A stretch of 64,000 nt of DNA from Tamarix chinensis. Taxonomy: Eukaryota; Streptophyta; Magnoliopsida; Caryophyllales; Tamaricaceae. Positions 1 through 12,252 of this stretch are shown here, piece after piece. The stretch is taken from positions 31,470,753-31,534,752 of the forward strand of contig CM060181.1 of the NCBI GenBank assembly GCA_030549775.1. The letters are read 5' to 3'. The translations under genes and the position numbers were made by a program. Position 1 is the stretch's first letter. Each line of letters opens with the position of its first letter. The notes beneath the pieces were generated by a model. It was not told the origin of the DNA, did no database searches, and saw nothing but the letters and a program-made list of their open reading frames with translations.

Positions 1-1262
1 ACTGATTTACCCCTCACTTATATAATTGCTAAGTATCCCTTCCTTACTTGACAATTTACTCTATTACCCTTCAGGTTGCATAATTACCAAATTATCCCTT
101 ACTCGGTTTAGGTTACCAAGTTATCTCCTACACCTTTTTAAATCACCATTCACCCCTCATAATTGCTACACTTATCATATTTCCCATTTGGTTGGTTAGA
201 TTACCAAATTGCCCTTCTCCTTTGTTATAATTACTAAATTGGCCTTGAGTTGGATGAATTACCAAATTACCCTCCTTCATTATCATGATTACCATTCTTC
301 CCCTTTAGTTGGTTAAATAATTACCGATTTACCCTTTAGTCGGTTAAATTACCAAATTGCCCTTCTCCATTATCATAATTACCGAATTACCCCTTTAGTT
401 GGATAAATTACCAAATCACCCTTATCCATTATCAAAATTACCAAATTGCCCTCTTGTTGGTTAATTTACCAAGTCACCCCTCTCCATTATCATAGTTACC
501 GTTTTACCCTTCTTAATTATTATAATTACCATTTTACCCTTCTCCATTATTATAAATACCAAATTACACTTCTCTATAATTATAATTACCAATTTACACT
601 TCTCCATTTTTATAATTACTATATTGCCCTTCTATAATCATAATTTAATTACCAAGTTACCCTTCATCGTTTTTATAATTACCAAGTTACCCCCTTACTC
701 CCAAATTTGCCATAAATACCCTTTTATTTACAAAATTATTCTTCTACTCCTTACTTCCAAATTACCATAATATCCTTTTATTTATGAAAATTACCATTTT
801 ACCCCTTACATCCAATTTTACCATATTACCCTTTTGCTTGTGAATTACCATAATACCCTCCTTCATCCAAAATTACTATTTTACCCCTTACTTCCAAAAT
901 TACCATTCTTACCACTTACATATAAAATTATTATATTGCCCTTTGACTCCAAAATTACCACTTTACCATTTTCTCCAAAAATTACCCTAATACCCCTTTA
1001 CTTATAAAATTATCATTTTTCCATTCAATCATAAAATTATCATATTGCCCTTTTGCCTCAAAAATTACCATAATACCCCTTTTTCTTACAGCTTACAATT
1101 TTATCCCTTTACTTATAAAATTATCATTTCACCCCATTCTTTTGAAATTACCAAAATACCCTTTTGCTTACAAAATCACCGTTTTACCCCTTTCTTTCAA
1201 AATTACCAAAATACCCTTTTCACTTATAAAATTTCCACTTAACCCCTTTATTACATCACTTT
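1..1262. repeat. Degenerate short-period repeat (TTACCAAATTACCCTT type)
   Basis: About 1.2 kb is built from diverged copies of a roughly 17-20 base unit resembling AATTACCAAATTACCCTT. In places these form a longer unit of about 35-40 bases alternating with CTCCATTATCATAATTACC. Spacing and sequence drift from one end to the other: the left half favours ACCAAATTACCC and the right half favours AAAATTACCAAAATACCC. The array is heavily mutated and of uneven period. Short open frames inside it (such as 446-637) are only the translated repeat. It may be an internal part of the gypsy-like LTR that appears to continue to 3487. Confidence 0.75.
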
Positions 1263-1899
1263 TATGAATTTACCACCACTACATAAAATACTAATATTAG
1301 CACTTCATTCTTATCATTTAACTCCACCAACTTGCCATTATTCAACATAATACTCATTAGCAACTACATATATTAGATCACATACTTACATAAGCATATT
1401 ACTAAAATACCCTTAGACAATAATATCACTCATGCATTAGCAACATAATACATCATAGAAGAGCATTTAACATTTCCATCAAATATCAAACTCATTCCTT
1501 AAGTATCATCTCTACATATGGCACAAAAGCTATCATAATTTTATTTTCTTTTCTTTTTTATCAATCAATATGAGCAACCATATATATATCATACTAGGCA
1601 ACACAAAACATGCATAAAATCATACTAAAATCCCTAATGTGCTAGCATATGTTTTTCCATGCATTTAAGTGAGGTTTAACGATTACCTTAATCCCGTAAA
1701 AATCGAATCTTACCGGTCTCTCGGTTAAAGATTCAAGCTTTAATTAGCAACTCAATACCTAAAAATAATATCAATAAATATTATATTAGAAGTAGGAAAT
1801 TAAAAAGGATAAAACTTTATAAAAATTTATTTAATAATAAAACACTTTAATTAACTATTAATATACCTCAAAATTTAGACAAATAAATTCCAAATCAAA

Positions 1900-3125
1900 G
1901 GGGGAGCTCACGCTACATGAACAGTGTGAGTCACATGCAGATTAAGGGGGAGAAAGGGGTCGAAGGTGGTGAGGTAGAAGGGAGGGGGAGATGGTTCGGT
2001 TTGGGTTCTTTAGGCTAGAAAAGGAGGTAGATGGTGGATGATTGGAGGCAGGGTAAGGGTGTAGGAGTGAAGAGGGGGTGTAGGTGGAGGCTAAGGATGG
2101 GTTGTTGGCGGTCAAACGTGGCAGAGATGGCGGCAGCGAGGCAGCAAAGCCGACTGTCGGGCTAGGCGTGGCTGAGAAGGAAGAAAAAGAGAGGGGAAAA
2201 ATGGAGGGGTGCAGGAACTGTTTTCAGGAAAGTAAGGTATGGGATGGTAGAGAAGGTTGCAGGGTGTGGATTGGTGGTTTAGGTGGTGGCAGTGGTGGCT
2301 GGACGGCGGCGAACGGGGCAGTTGCAGGTGGCTTGGCAATAAGGGAGAAAGTGGGGAGAAAAAGAAGAGGTGGAGAAGGGAGGAGCTGTAGGGGCTCGAG
2401 GGTGGCTTTGGTGGTTTAGTGGTGGTACAGGGATGAGGTATAGGGTGGCAGTGGGCAGTGCAGGGGCTTGGTGCGGTGGTTGGAGCGGCTATTGGTAGCG
2501 ACGTGCAAAAATCGGGGGAAAAATGGAAGGAGGAGAAAATGAGAGAAGAGGATTAGGGAAGGGAAGGGAAGGCTCAAAAAATGGGGCAAGCAATGCTGGT
2601 GGGGAGAAGAAAAAGAAGAGGGAGAGACAGGGGGAGTTAGTGGCCGGTCGGGGATGCAGTATGGTGGCAGGGGTGTCGGTTGGCAGGGGAAAGGGAGGGA
2701 AGAAGAAGGAAATGAAGATGGGCATGCGAGTTGTGGTCCAGGGGTTAGTTTGGTTCGAATTGGGAAAGAAAATGACGGGGGAGAGAGAGGGGGTAGCAGG
2801 GAGGTAGGTGGTGGCCGAGTATGGCAGTTGCAGGCGGCCGACATGCTCGATCATGGCAGAGAAGATGCTGGTCGGGCATGGAAGAAGAAAGAAAGGAAGG
2901 GGAGGGGTGCGAGCGGTTGGACCAGCGCAGGAAAGAAGGTTAGGCCGGCCGGTCCGGTCTGGAAAAAGAAGAAAGGAGGGGCGGCTAGGACTCGGCTGCG
3001 TCGCATGGGCCACGCGGGAGAGGGAGGAAGGAAGGGGAGGGAGAGTTGGGCCGAGGCCCAGTGCATAGGGGAGAGGGGGAAAGGGCTAGCCTGGTAGGCG
3101 GCCCAAAGGAGGAGGAAAAAAGGAG
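1900..3125. other. Purine-rich low-complexity tract, no supportable gene
   Basis: The plus strand is strongly G/A-rich with GGGGAGAAAG and GGAGGAGAAAAT runs and no recognisable domain in any frame. Long overlapping frames on both strands are what stop-poor purine/pyrimidine skew produces. Such tracts occur in the LTRs of several plant gypsy lineages, but I cannot assign the lineage. Confidence 0.6.
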
Positions 3126-3487
3126 GAAAAGGGAGAAAAATAAGAAAGGAAGAAAAAAAAGGAAAATATTTAAAGAAATAGGAGAACTTAAAATAATGGA
3201 ATTTAATATTTTTAATAATAAATTTATTTAATAATTTAATTTAATATAATTAAATATATTAGCTTAAAAAGGATAATTTTAGTAAAATATTGGTTTGAAA
3301 AATTATTTAAATTAAATGAGTACAATAAAATAATAAAATATTCATTTTAATTTATTAAATATTCCTATCTAATTTTATATAATCAAAATCCATATAATAA
3401 TTAAACTATATAATTTTAAAAGCTAATTTATTTTAAATAAAAGCAATTTATTAAACTATAGGTTTTCTAAATTTTTGGGGCATTTAC

Positions 3488-4049
3488 ACCTATTTTTTAT
3501 TTGATCTTGATATGGTTATTTCACTTGCATGATACCTAGTTTTGGCTTATAAGTATTTAAGAACTCACACATTAATTAATTTATGAATTATTATATAACC
3601 CTATTCATTTAATCATTATACAGGTAAAATGAAATGTTATTTCCACTTTAACCAAAGACAATATCGTGTGTGTGTGTGTGTGTGTGTAAACGTGTGCTAC
3701 CAAATACTTCCCTTGAAAATCCATTATGTCATGATTATTTTGTTCAAGCACATTCCCATAAATTATAATGTAGGAGAAAACACTCAAGAATTGAATTTCA
3801 TAATTATGGAACCAATTATTCTTCATTTGAAAAGTGTCTCCCGTAAATTTGAAAACCAACGGATGGTTACATTGCTAGAAACGTAATTAACAAGCAGCTA
3901 AATGTCTATGTGCATGTGCATGGCATACATGGCATACATAGAGGGAGTGACCATGTGCATTAGGAGCTTTTTGTAGACTTTTTGAGCATTATTAAATAAT
4001 TTAGCTAATTTATTAATTAAGTAGTAAAATTAGATAATAAACTTAGCTA
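3488..4049. other. AT-rich intergenic DNA, no gene seen
   Basis: No coding or RNA feature is visible apart from a (GT)n microsatellite. The boundary with the following LINE is set by the first recognisable ORF1-like reading near 4050. Confidence 0.5.
3666..3688. repeat. (GT)n microsatellite
   Basis: Uninterrupted GT dinucleotide run of about 11 repeats, followed by AAACGTGTGC. Confidence 0.95.
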
Positions 4050-4932
4050 TTGATGTTACTCAAGGTACATCGGAGGATGTTGTTCGTCGGATTATGTCTT
4101 CTCCAATTGAACCTTTGTTGAATGTGAATGCTCAATCAAATAGTGTGGCTTCTATCAGTCCTGTAGTTACCCCTATGGCTGAAGTTGTTTCCTCGATTGC
4201 TAGACCCCAGATCTTGGGCTAGAAAGATATGTTGATGCAGAATCAACGAGAAAAATCAGTGCTGAATTTGACCTATACTCTGCTTGTGATCAAAATGGGG
4301 AAACAAAGGTGTTATTATAGAGAACAAAAATTGAGATAGAGGAACACAAATAGGAGCATACTTTGATTGGAATGGTAGATGGGTTTCAACTATCTTATGC
4401 TCAAATCTGTAAGTATGTTGCTGATATGTGGAAGGAGGTTGTTGCTCCAACGGTCTATCATCATGAGTAGGGATTCTTCCTTTTTATATTTGAATATGCT
4501 CACGACTGTCTTACCATTTTGGAGAAGCCCTTCTGGTCCTTTGGTGTTCATCCACTTATGCTCAGATGATGGAATCCCAATGTGTCATTTGATGATACAG
4601 AATGTAGGAGAATGCTACTATAGGTCACCCTACCAGGCCTGCCTTTATCTCAGTGGTCAGCTGACTCATTGAGTAGGATTGGGAGTTGTTTAGGAGTTCC
4701 TATCTGTGTTGATATGATTACTGCTACCCGTAGTCACATATCTTACCCACTTATCCTGGTTGAAATTGATGTAAGATTTCCCCTAGTGGATTGTATCACA
4801 ATTGACTTAGGGACTTTCACTCGAAAACAAAAGGTTTGCTATGATTGGCGTCATTACTTTTACACCAAGTGTGATAAGCTTGGTCATGATACTTCTCAAT
4901 GCAGAATGGGAGTTCCTAAAACTGGGGGATAG
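4050..4932 (+). pseudogene. LINE ORF1 remnant (DUF4283-like plus CCHC zinc knuckle)
   Basis: ORF1 of plant LINEs encodes an RNA-binding protein that coats the element transcript. Shifting frames recover its typical parts. At 4630-4780 is a segment reading LPGLPLSQWSADSLSRIGS, followed by a leucine/valine-rich stretch ending in DVRFPL. At about 4840-4905 is the C-x2-C-x4-H-x4-C knuckle (KCDKLGHDTSQC). The last 88 codons (4669-4932) are open; upstream there are several stops. It is not functional. Identity rests on the order of these motifs and on the ORF2 that follows. Confidence 0.75.
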
Positions 4933-5240
4933 TATTGGAGACCTCGACAAGGTCAATCTAAGCCTCCATTAAATCATAATTCATGTCTTGCTGATTCCAA
5001 TCTAGCAGTTCCTCAACAATAATCACCTACTAAACACCCAAGTGTCCAAGTTCCAACTAAGGTCACTGAAAAGTTCACTAGAGATCACCATCATCTGGGA
5101 AAGGCAAAAGGGTTAATGACAGATCCAATTACTTCCACAGGTGCATCTGTTGACCTCTTTCAATTTCCACCCAATGAAATTGAAAGAGGAAAAGGGGGTA
5201 TTGTAAGGGGAGAAGTAGGGACTTCTTCTGTTGTTACTTA

Positions 5241-7245
5241 ATGAAACTTGCTATTTGGAACATTAGGGGAGTTAATTCTCCTCTTAAACAGAAAGCTTTG
5301 TGTAAATATTTGAGACTTAAGTCCTTTTCAGTTTTGGCTGTACTTGAAGGTAGGATTAAGTTAAATAAAGTTGGTGTTGCTCAGAAGCGCCTTACACCTT
5401 CTTTCGCTTGTTATTTAAATCACCATTCTCATTATAATGGTAAAATTATGGTGTCGTGGAATCCTAGAAACGTGACTGTTATAGTTATTGAGGAGGCTGA
5501 GCAATACTTACACTACATTGTGAACCTACTAATCCTGAGTTAGTTGCTAAAGAGAAACAATGCAGGGACATTTGGTGGAAGAAATTAAGGATAGAGGAGA
5601 GTTACTTGCAGCAAAAATCCAAAAGTAGTTATGTTTCTCTAGGAGATGCAAACAATGACTTTTTCCATGCTAAAATGAAAGAGAGAAATCATAGAAACTC
5701 TCTCTCTCAACTTCAGGATGCAAATGGTCATAAGCTTACTAGTTGGTCGGATATTGAAAGTGAAGTTACTAGATTTTATGTGGGCTTGTTAGGTTCAGCC
5801 TCTTCTCTCTCTTAGGCACCTAACTTGCTTATCATAAAAGAAGGACCCTTATTATCTCAAACCATATGCCAATACTTGATGCGACATATTTCTAAACAAG
5901 AAGTAAAGAATGCAGTCTTTAGCATGGGAGATTTGAAAAGCCTGGTCCAGATGGTTTCAACCTCCATTTCTTCAAGAAGGCATGGTGCATTATGGGTGAT
6001 GATTTATATACTACTATGCAACAGTTCTGGAACTCTGGATTTTTGTTGAAGGCTTTCAACTCTACGGCTATCCACCTACTTCCTAAAGTGAAGAATGCAG
6101 CACACATCACTGATTATAGACCCATTGCTTGTTGTAAAGTGGTCTATAAAATCTTTTCAAAAGTACTGATCAACAGACTAACTAATGTGCTAAATGAACT
6201 AATTGACCATTCATAATCAGCTTTTTGTGCCAGGACGTTGGATTGGTGACAATATTATGCTAGCCTAGGAGCTCCTAAGGAAGTATAATCGAAAATGCAT
6301 TAGTCTACTAATGATGATGAAGATTGACATCAAGAAGGCCTATGATTCCCTGAATTGGCATTTCCTCAAAGCATTACTTTTAGGGTACAGTTTTCCAGTT
6401 CATTATGTGCACTTAATAATGTCATAGGTTACAACAGTTTCCTACTCCATTATGCTGCAAGGGACTCTTTGCGAACCTTTTAAGGGGATGAAGGCTTGAG
6501 ACAAGGTGACCGCCTTTCCCCTTATCTTTTTTTAGCCATGGAGTACCTAAGCAGATCTATGAAGATTTTATGGAACCATCCCAACTTTAAAGGGCACCCT
6601 GCATGCAAAGCAAATCAGCTGATCTTGATCATGTTTGCAGATGACTTGCTCTTATTTTGCAAGAGCCATGTACCCTCTGTTACTCTTTTTCTTGACAACC
6701 TTATAGATTTTGCTGCTTGCTCCAGACTTCATTTCAGTCACCCTAAAAGTAATGTTTATTTTGGTGGGACCCACGATGAGCTGAAATCCCAGATTTTAGA
6801 CTTATTGTAGTTCCAAGAGGGCCAGTTCCCTCTAAAGTACCTAGGAGTCCCTCTTAACAGCTTCTCCTTATCTGTTAACCAGTACCAACCTCTTATTGAG
6901 AGGATCATGGCCAGAATTAACTCTTGGACTTTAAAATTTTGAGCTATGCTGGTATGATTAAAGTCTTGAAGGCTATTATATTTAGCATTGCTAACTATTG
7001 GATGTAGGTTTTTCTTCTCCCCAATTCTATTATGCATAAGCTCGATTCTCTTTGTAGGAGGTTTCTGTGGGAAAACCTCGATCCCAACAGGAAGAGAGCT
7101 CCTATTTCTTGGCAGAATATTTGTTTGCCCAAACAGGAAGACGAGTTGGGTTTGGTTCAACTTGGAGCCTAAAATAAGGCTTGCCTTGCTAAACATTTAT
7201 GGCGGCTAATGGAGATGCCCTGCACACGTTTAGAGTTTTGCATAC
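5241..7245 (+). pseudogene. LINE ORF2 remnant (AP-endonuclease start, reverse transcriptase)
   Basis: ORF2 would nick genomic DNA and reverse-transcribe the element RNA at the nick. It opens with MKLAIWNIRGVNSPLKQ (5241), the usual first beta strand of the LINE AP-endonuclease including the Asn-Ile-Arg-Gly motif. After about 95 codons the catalytic remainder of the nuclease is absent and the text jumps to a LGDANNDFFHAKMKERN linker (about 5640). Reverse transcriptase follows in pieces: PGPDGF-like (about 5940), LLPKVKNAAHITDYRPIAC (about 6077-6133), SAFVPGR (about 6220), DIKKAYDSLNW (6330), GLRQGDRLSPYLF (6494-6530) and the FADDLLLF catalytic box (6631-6655). Stops and shifts occur near 5816, 6215, 6270, 6424 and 6810. 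It is dead. Confidence 0.88.
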
Positions 7246-7250
7246 ATACT

Positions 7251-8080
7251 TTGTTGTAATAAAAGACCCTATATTGTTTGGAGATTTACAAAGGTTGAGC
7301 AGTATTATGCATGTTTGCATTATATTACACATATTATTATCAAAGATAAAGATGTCACATATTTATTACTAATATGTCCTAATATGCTTGTTATATTCAA
7401 AACATGATCCATGTTCAAGAGAGAATATCATCATTGATTGCTAATGGATTTAATTGACTATATCCGACAACGTTTTGGTTGAACAAATAATTAAAGTCGT
7501 GTGTTGTAATTTTTAATATGAGATGATGTATTTTCTATATGTAGTTATATTTTATTTTATTTTATTTTTATTTGATGAATTATTTTATCCTCCAATTGTA
7601 ATTAAAGTCGTGTGTTGTAATTAAAGTCGTGTGATGTAATAATATATTTCTAAAATTGAAAATAAAAATATTTTAACAATATTTAGAAATTAATATATTT
7701 TTTCAAAAAACAAATAAAAGTAATTAAAATTTCCACAAAATTATTATTATAATAATAATTATAATATTTAAAACAAAAAAAATTAGCAATATTTCAAATT
7801 TAATATATGTTTTTAAAAAATACAAAAAAAACTTGTAATTAAATTTTTGGTCTCTAATACAAAAAACTAAATATTATAATTTATTTAAAAATAAAAATAT
7901 ATTCAAATTAATAACATAAATCAAAAATTAATTATGTTGGATAAAATTAATGTGATATAGGTTGTTAGGATTGTATATTTCATTACTAAATGCGCGAATA
8001 AAAATGTAAAGGTAAAAAGAGTTGAAAGGGAAAATGAGGAGCGGATATTATTTTAACATTATTTAGTGTGTTGGATAAGG
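7251..8080. other. AT-rich intergenic DNA
   Basis: No gene or RNA seen. GTAATTAAAGTCGTGTGTTG-like phrases recur at about 7490, 7600 and 7620, a small local duplication. The stretch ends at the TGA target duplication of the CACTA element. Confidence 0.5.
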
Positions 8081-8083
8081 TGA

Positions 8084-8099
8084 CACAACAAGAAAAGTG
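8084..8099 (+). repeat. CACTA left terminal inverted repeat
   Basis: CACAACAAGAAAAGTG directly follows the TGA target duplication. It matches the right end in 11 of the first 12 positions when the right end is reverse-complemented. Confidence 0.88.
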
Positions 8100-8400
8100 A
8101 GTTTGGGTGATGATTTCTATGATAATAGGGCAATAAAATAGATTTTGTTGCCCTAAATTCTATTTTGGGTGATGAAAATATATTGTTGCCCTTCTTTTCT
8201 TTAGGGCAACAAAATTTTATAATTGTTGCCCTTTGTTACAATAGAAAAATCTTTTGGCAATGATATTATTTTTTGTTGCACATAATAAAGTTTGGGCCAC
8301 AATTTAATTTTTTTTTGTCGCCCATAATTCAGTGTTGGGCAACGATATCATTTTTTGTTGCCCATACTTTAATAAATGGTTGCTGAAAATTTTTAATTCG
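8100..8400. repeat. CACTA left subterminal repeats
   Basis: Short motifs in both orientations, TAGGGCAACAAAAT and TTGTTGCCC, recur about every 30-60 bases (about 8127, 8155, 8185, 8203, 8224, 8275, 8313, 8335, 8357). Subterminal arrays of this kind are the binding sites of the accessory TNP proteins in En/Spm. The number and arrangement are seen directly; the binding role is inferred from the family. Confidence 0.8.
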
Positions 8401-8527
8401 GCACTTTATGGTGTATTTAATATAGGAAGTGCACTCATTATATGTTCAAATGAAAACTTGAAATTTAAAGACTATGTTCAAATGTGTGTTTGTTCAAATT
8501 ATGTATGTTATTTTTTTTGTTAAACAA

Positions 8528-8606
8528 GGGGGCGCAAAGCGCCCTTAGCAATGGTCGCGCTAGCCGGACAGCAAGCAGGGTTCAAAGGGGCATCGCCCTC
8601 GAAAGC
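8528..8606. other. 79-bp GC-rich hairpin-containing insert with 7-bp flanking repeats
   Basis: A GC-rich island starting with the self-complementary GGGGGCGCAAAGCGCCC and containing a second short palindrome (GGGGCATCGCCCTC) interrupts very AT-rich DNA. It is flanked by TAAACAA at 8521-8527 and again at 8607-8613, as a target duplication would be. It lies within the CACTA left subterminal region, so it was probably added after that element formed. It encodes nothing I recognise and does not fold as a tRNA. Confidence 0.55.
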
Positions 8607-8613
8607 TAAACAA

Positions 8614-10464
8614 AAATCAATTTTTGATAGGAAAGAAATCTCGTTGGCTATGATAATAAGGGCAAAAAAATTAATCTCGTTGTACAAAATAAGTTTTGGG
8701 CAATGATTATATAATTTGTCGTTTATTGTACTCTTTTCCCTAGTGCCCAAAATTTTTACCTCTGCCTCCAGACTCTTGATTTCGCCCAAAATTAAACACA
8801 TAAAAAATATAGAAGAAAGTTTTTCTCTTCATTTCGTGAAACCCTAACCCTTAATTTCGCCCAACCCTGATTCAACAACTTCTGGTTCTATGGGTAAATC
8901 CTTAATTTCCCTCTTTATTTCATTTCATCTGCTAATCTTCTACCCTCTTCTCCAACTTTATTGAAAAAAGTAGAAAATTTCCTAAATCTTCTTCTCTTGT
9001 TTGATAATTTTGTAGGTGCAGAGCTTGTTCAACAGTATTCATCTTCCTCCATTTGGTTTTTTGGGTGACAAATGGCGATAAGTCTTATTTTTCTGCATTA
9101 TTTTTTCTTTAATTATTTCAATTCCCATGAATGTGTTGGATGTGCGTGTATGTTGCACATAATGTATGTGTGGCCGGATTATTTTTCTCTGTAATTGTTT
9201 CAGTTCCCTTGATTGCTAGTTTGATAATTCATTTTGATTGTATGTTGCTCTTTAATTGTATGTTGTTGGTTTCATAATTCGTTTTTTTTTTCTTCATTTG
9301 TAATTCCATTTAGTTGGGGGATGGGGTGGTTTGGGAAGAGTAAGGTTTGAGTCATACCAGATATAAAATGCTATGTTACCTGAATCATACAATAAGAAAA
9401 TCGAACTTCTTATTTTTTTACACATATGAAATGTTGTTTGTAGGTTTATATTATACAACCAAATCTTACTCAGGATATGCCTAAACATCTGGAAGAGCCT
9501 GTGTGTTTAACATGACCTATAATTCATTTAAATGGATTCCAATAAATGTTATTATTGTTAAGCTCTTTGCTGAAAAATCTCTGAAATTAATCAGAATTTA
9601 ACACCCCTCATTTACAATTCAATTACCAGAATTGAAAACTAATGAAAATAAGAAAATGTGGTACAAGACTTATGCATAGCTTTTATTTTAATATTTTTCC
9701 TTAACAACATCATTGTCAAGAGTTCTAATATTATGTTGTTGCTAAATAATAACTTAAGTATTTTTCTTACTGCACAAATGGTACACAGATAGAGTATTGA
9801 AGTCTATTTATTTCAAAATATTTGCACCTACAACATGCAAATCTTCTTTGCTAGGATATGGTTTGATCTTCTTGATTGTTTTATCTTTACCTAAAAGAAA
9901 AAAAGATAAAGGGGGAAAATTACAGCCTGCTAATTAACTTTTTAAAAATACTCTTATGTGAATATGTGAAATATACAATTTAAATACACTTTAACTTAAA
10001 GTTTGATTATAAATGACCAATCACGCTACTACCTGAGCATTATAAATCAGCTCTTAGAAAATATTACACGAGTCTAGACCTTAAACTTATGTTATCTTAT
10101 ATAGGCAAGTAATACAAACAATTAAGCATCAACTTTTAATACAGAAACATTCCTTTAGACATATTCAAATGCTTGTTTTTCATATATATAATAACTAATA
10201 ATTAACACATAAATCACCTTAATCAATAAGAAAAATAGAAGATAGTCATTGATTATATTTGACCGATGAACATTTCCTAATATATGTTTTCCTATTTGCT
10301 TATGCATGGGTAGTCATTGTTTAAAAAATTCCTGGGGATTGAAGTTGGATAAACCATAAGAGAATAAATGATAGGATAAACCCGGAGTATATTGAAGGTT
10401 TTAATAAATTTTTAGAATTTTTTTTTGTGGAAATTAAGAGGAAATTTTACTAGAATGTCCTTGC
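8614..10464. other. CACTA 5' interior, non-coding
   Basis: After a few more subterminal-type motifs (to about 8710), a pyrimidine-rich stretch with CCCTAACCC-like phrases at 8815-9010 resembles the 5' leader usually found upstream of CACTA transposase genes. From 9100 to 10460 the sequence is AT-rich with no readable domain. It may contain introns or promoter of the dead transposase gene; exon limits cannot be placed. Confidence 0.4.
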
Positions 10465-12250
10465 TTGAATTGTACTTTTATTTTAGCCCAAAATCGACTT
10501 ACTATATGGATTCATTTAATGATGTATGGCATAAAAAATGATTATAATCCATGGATTTTTCATGGAGAAAGTGATCTCAGTAGTATTAGGGATGATAATA
10601 TTAGTGTTCATGATACTTATGATGAAGAGACTAGAGTTAACGCAGACAGTGAGGTAGATCTTGATAATATGGGTCCATTGGTACAAGATGTGACAAACGT
10701 TCAATTTTCCATAGGTGTTGATAATAATGGATCAGAGATAGGGTGTCAATCTCTTGAGGAAAATGGTGTTGGTTTAAAGAATTATTTTAAGTTGATGAAA
10801 AGTGTTGAGACAGAGTTATATGCAGGTTGTAAGACGTTCTCAAAATTAGAATTTTTGGTTGACTTACTCTACATCAAAGTGAGTAATAAATCTTTTGATA
10901 TGCTTCTTCAAGTTTTGCATAGAACCTTTAACTTCGATAAAGGATTTCCTAAGACTTCCTATGAAGCAAGGAAATACACTAAGTAACTTGGGTTGAACTA
11001 TGTAAAAATTGATGCTTGCATTAATCATTACATATTATTTTGGAAAGAATATGCTCAGTACAATAGTTGTCCAGTTTGTGGATGCTCTAGATGGAAGGAT
11101 AGGAATAAGGATGATGGAAGTAGCAGTGATGGTGATGGGTTTCATATGAGAAATAAGGTGCCTCAACTAGTCTTACGCCATTTTCCTTTAATCCCTAGGC
11201 TTCAAAGGATGTATAGGTGCTCCAAATTAGCAGAACATATGTGTTAGCATAAAGAGCATCACCCAGACGATGGAATTATGAGGCATCCTACAGATTTAAG
11301 AGCTTGAAAGTTTCTAGATGAATTATTTTCCACTTTTTCTGTTGATCCACAGAGTGATAGGTTGGCACTTGCGAGTGATAGGTTCAAACTTGGAGCACAT
11401 TAAGTTCCAAGTATAGTATATAGCCTATTATTCTTGTCCCATACAATCTACCTCCTTGGATGTGCATGAAAAGTGCTTACTTCATGTTATCTTTATTAAT
11501 TCCTAGTCCAAAATCACCAGACAATGATATAGATGTATTTTTGCAAGCACTAATAGAAGAATTAAAGGAATTGTGGGAGAATGGGGTTAGGACATTTGAT
11601 GCACATACTGGTGAGGTGTTTAATATGCATGTTGTTTTAATATGGACAATTAGTGATATTCCAGCTTACACTAATTTGTATGGATGGAGCACAAAAGGGA
11701 ACTTGGTTTGTCCTAATTTCCACAAGGATACTTGGTCTCAAAGATTAAAGCACTCTCGTAAGCACTACTATTTGGGACATAGGAGATTCTTGGAACTGGA
11801 TTATAAATGGTTATTGAATAGGAAAGAATTCGATGTTGGACATACTAAAAGAGGCCCCCACCAGAATCACTTTCTGGGCATGATATTTTGGAGGAATTGA
11901 GTGGAGTTATAAATGTCACATTTGGAAAAAGTAAATCTTCTAAGGCAAAGAGATCTGAGCGATACTTGGTGCATCAATAGAAGAAAAAGAGTATTTTTTT
12001 AACTTCTGTATTGGAAGCATTTGTTAATTTAGCATAATCTAGATGTGATACATGTGGAGAAGAAAATTTGTGATAATATCTTGGGCACATTTTTGGATAT
12101 ACTCGAGAAAAATAAAGATACTTTGAATGATAGATTGAACTTTGAGAAGATGAAGATGCATCCACATTTGCGTCTTATAGTTTCATATTCCGAAGGCATC
12201 TTATAGTTTAACATTATTTGAAAGGAGGGAGGTCGCTTCCCTAATAGAAA
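10465..12250 (+). pseudogene. TNP2-type CACTA transposase remnant
   Basis: This would encode the catalytic transposase of the element. The first block (10465-10986) contains YNPWIFHGES, typical of the N-terminal transposase-associated region, then SYEARKYTK and a stop. The same frame resumes immediately with LGLNYVKIDACINHYILFWK, followed by CPVCGCSRWKD and RHFPLIPRLQRMY (10993-11247). These are TNP2 hallmarks: the KIDAC motif and a CPxCG zinc-like pair. Stops at 11245-11420 and a frameshift lead to the third block (11460-11900), with IDVFLQALIEELKELWENGV, an AYTNLYGWSTKG motif, CPNF and HRRFLELDYKWLLNRKEFDV. In other CACTA genes these blocks are one continuous protein. The reading is certain for family, not for exon structure. 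Confidence 0.88.
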
Positions 12251-12252
12251 AT

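Larger units (their letters stand above)
1..3487 (-). mobile_element. Possible Ty3/gypsy-type LTR, non-coding, cut by the window edge
   Basis: Read on the minus strand, a sequence beginning TGTAAATGCCCCAAAAATTT at 3487 looks like the TG-start of a long plant gypsy LTR, many of which open TGTAACACCCC or similar. It continues leftward through AT-rich DNA, a purine-rich (on plus) tract at about 1900-3120, then the short-period repeat to position 1. No CA-end is seen, so the LTR would extend beyond the window. The purine-rich tract has overlapping open frames on both strands with very low-complexity translations (Gly/Arg/Glu on plus, Pro/Ser/Leu on minus), which argues against genes. No gag or pol motifs were found. 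The assignment is an inference from terminal sequence and composition. Confidence 0.35.
4050..7250 (+). mobile_element. Decayed plant L1-type LINE (non-LTR retrotransposon)
   Basis: Two consecutive blocks in the order of a plant LINE are readable: an ORF1-like segment with a nucleic-acid-binding zinc knuckle, then an ORF2-like segment with an AP-endonuclease start and reverse transcriptase. Both are broken by stops and frameshifts. The endonuclease is followed almost directly by the pre-RT linker, so most of it is deleted. The C-terminal zf-RVT region found in the other LINEs of this window is missing at the 3' end. No convincing poly-A or target-site duplication was found, so the outer limits are approximate. 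Confidence 0.85.

Noticed and set aside
1045..1242. 65-codon frame on plus
   Set aside because: Direct translation of the degenerate ACCAAAATACCC repeat.
2084..3231. Several overlapping frames of 60-174 codons on both strands
   Set aside because: They are low-complexity translations of a purine-skewed tract, overlap each other on both strands, and show no domain. The skew itself removes stop codons.
8528..8606. tRNA, rRNA or organelle-derived fragment
   Set aside because: GC-rich and palindromic, but no cloverleaf, no anticodon arm, and no organellar gene I recognise.
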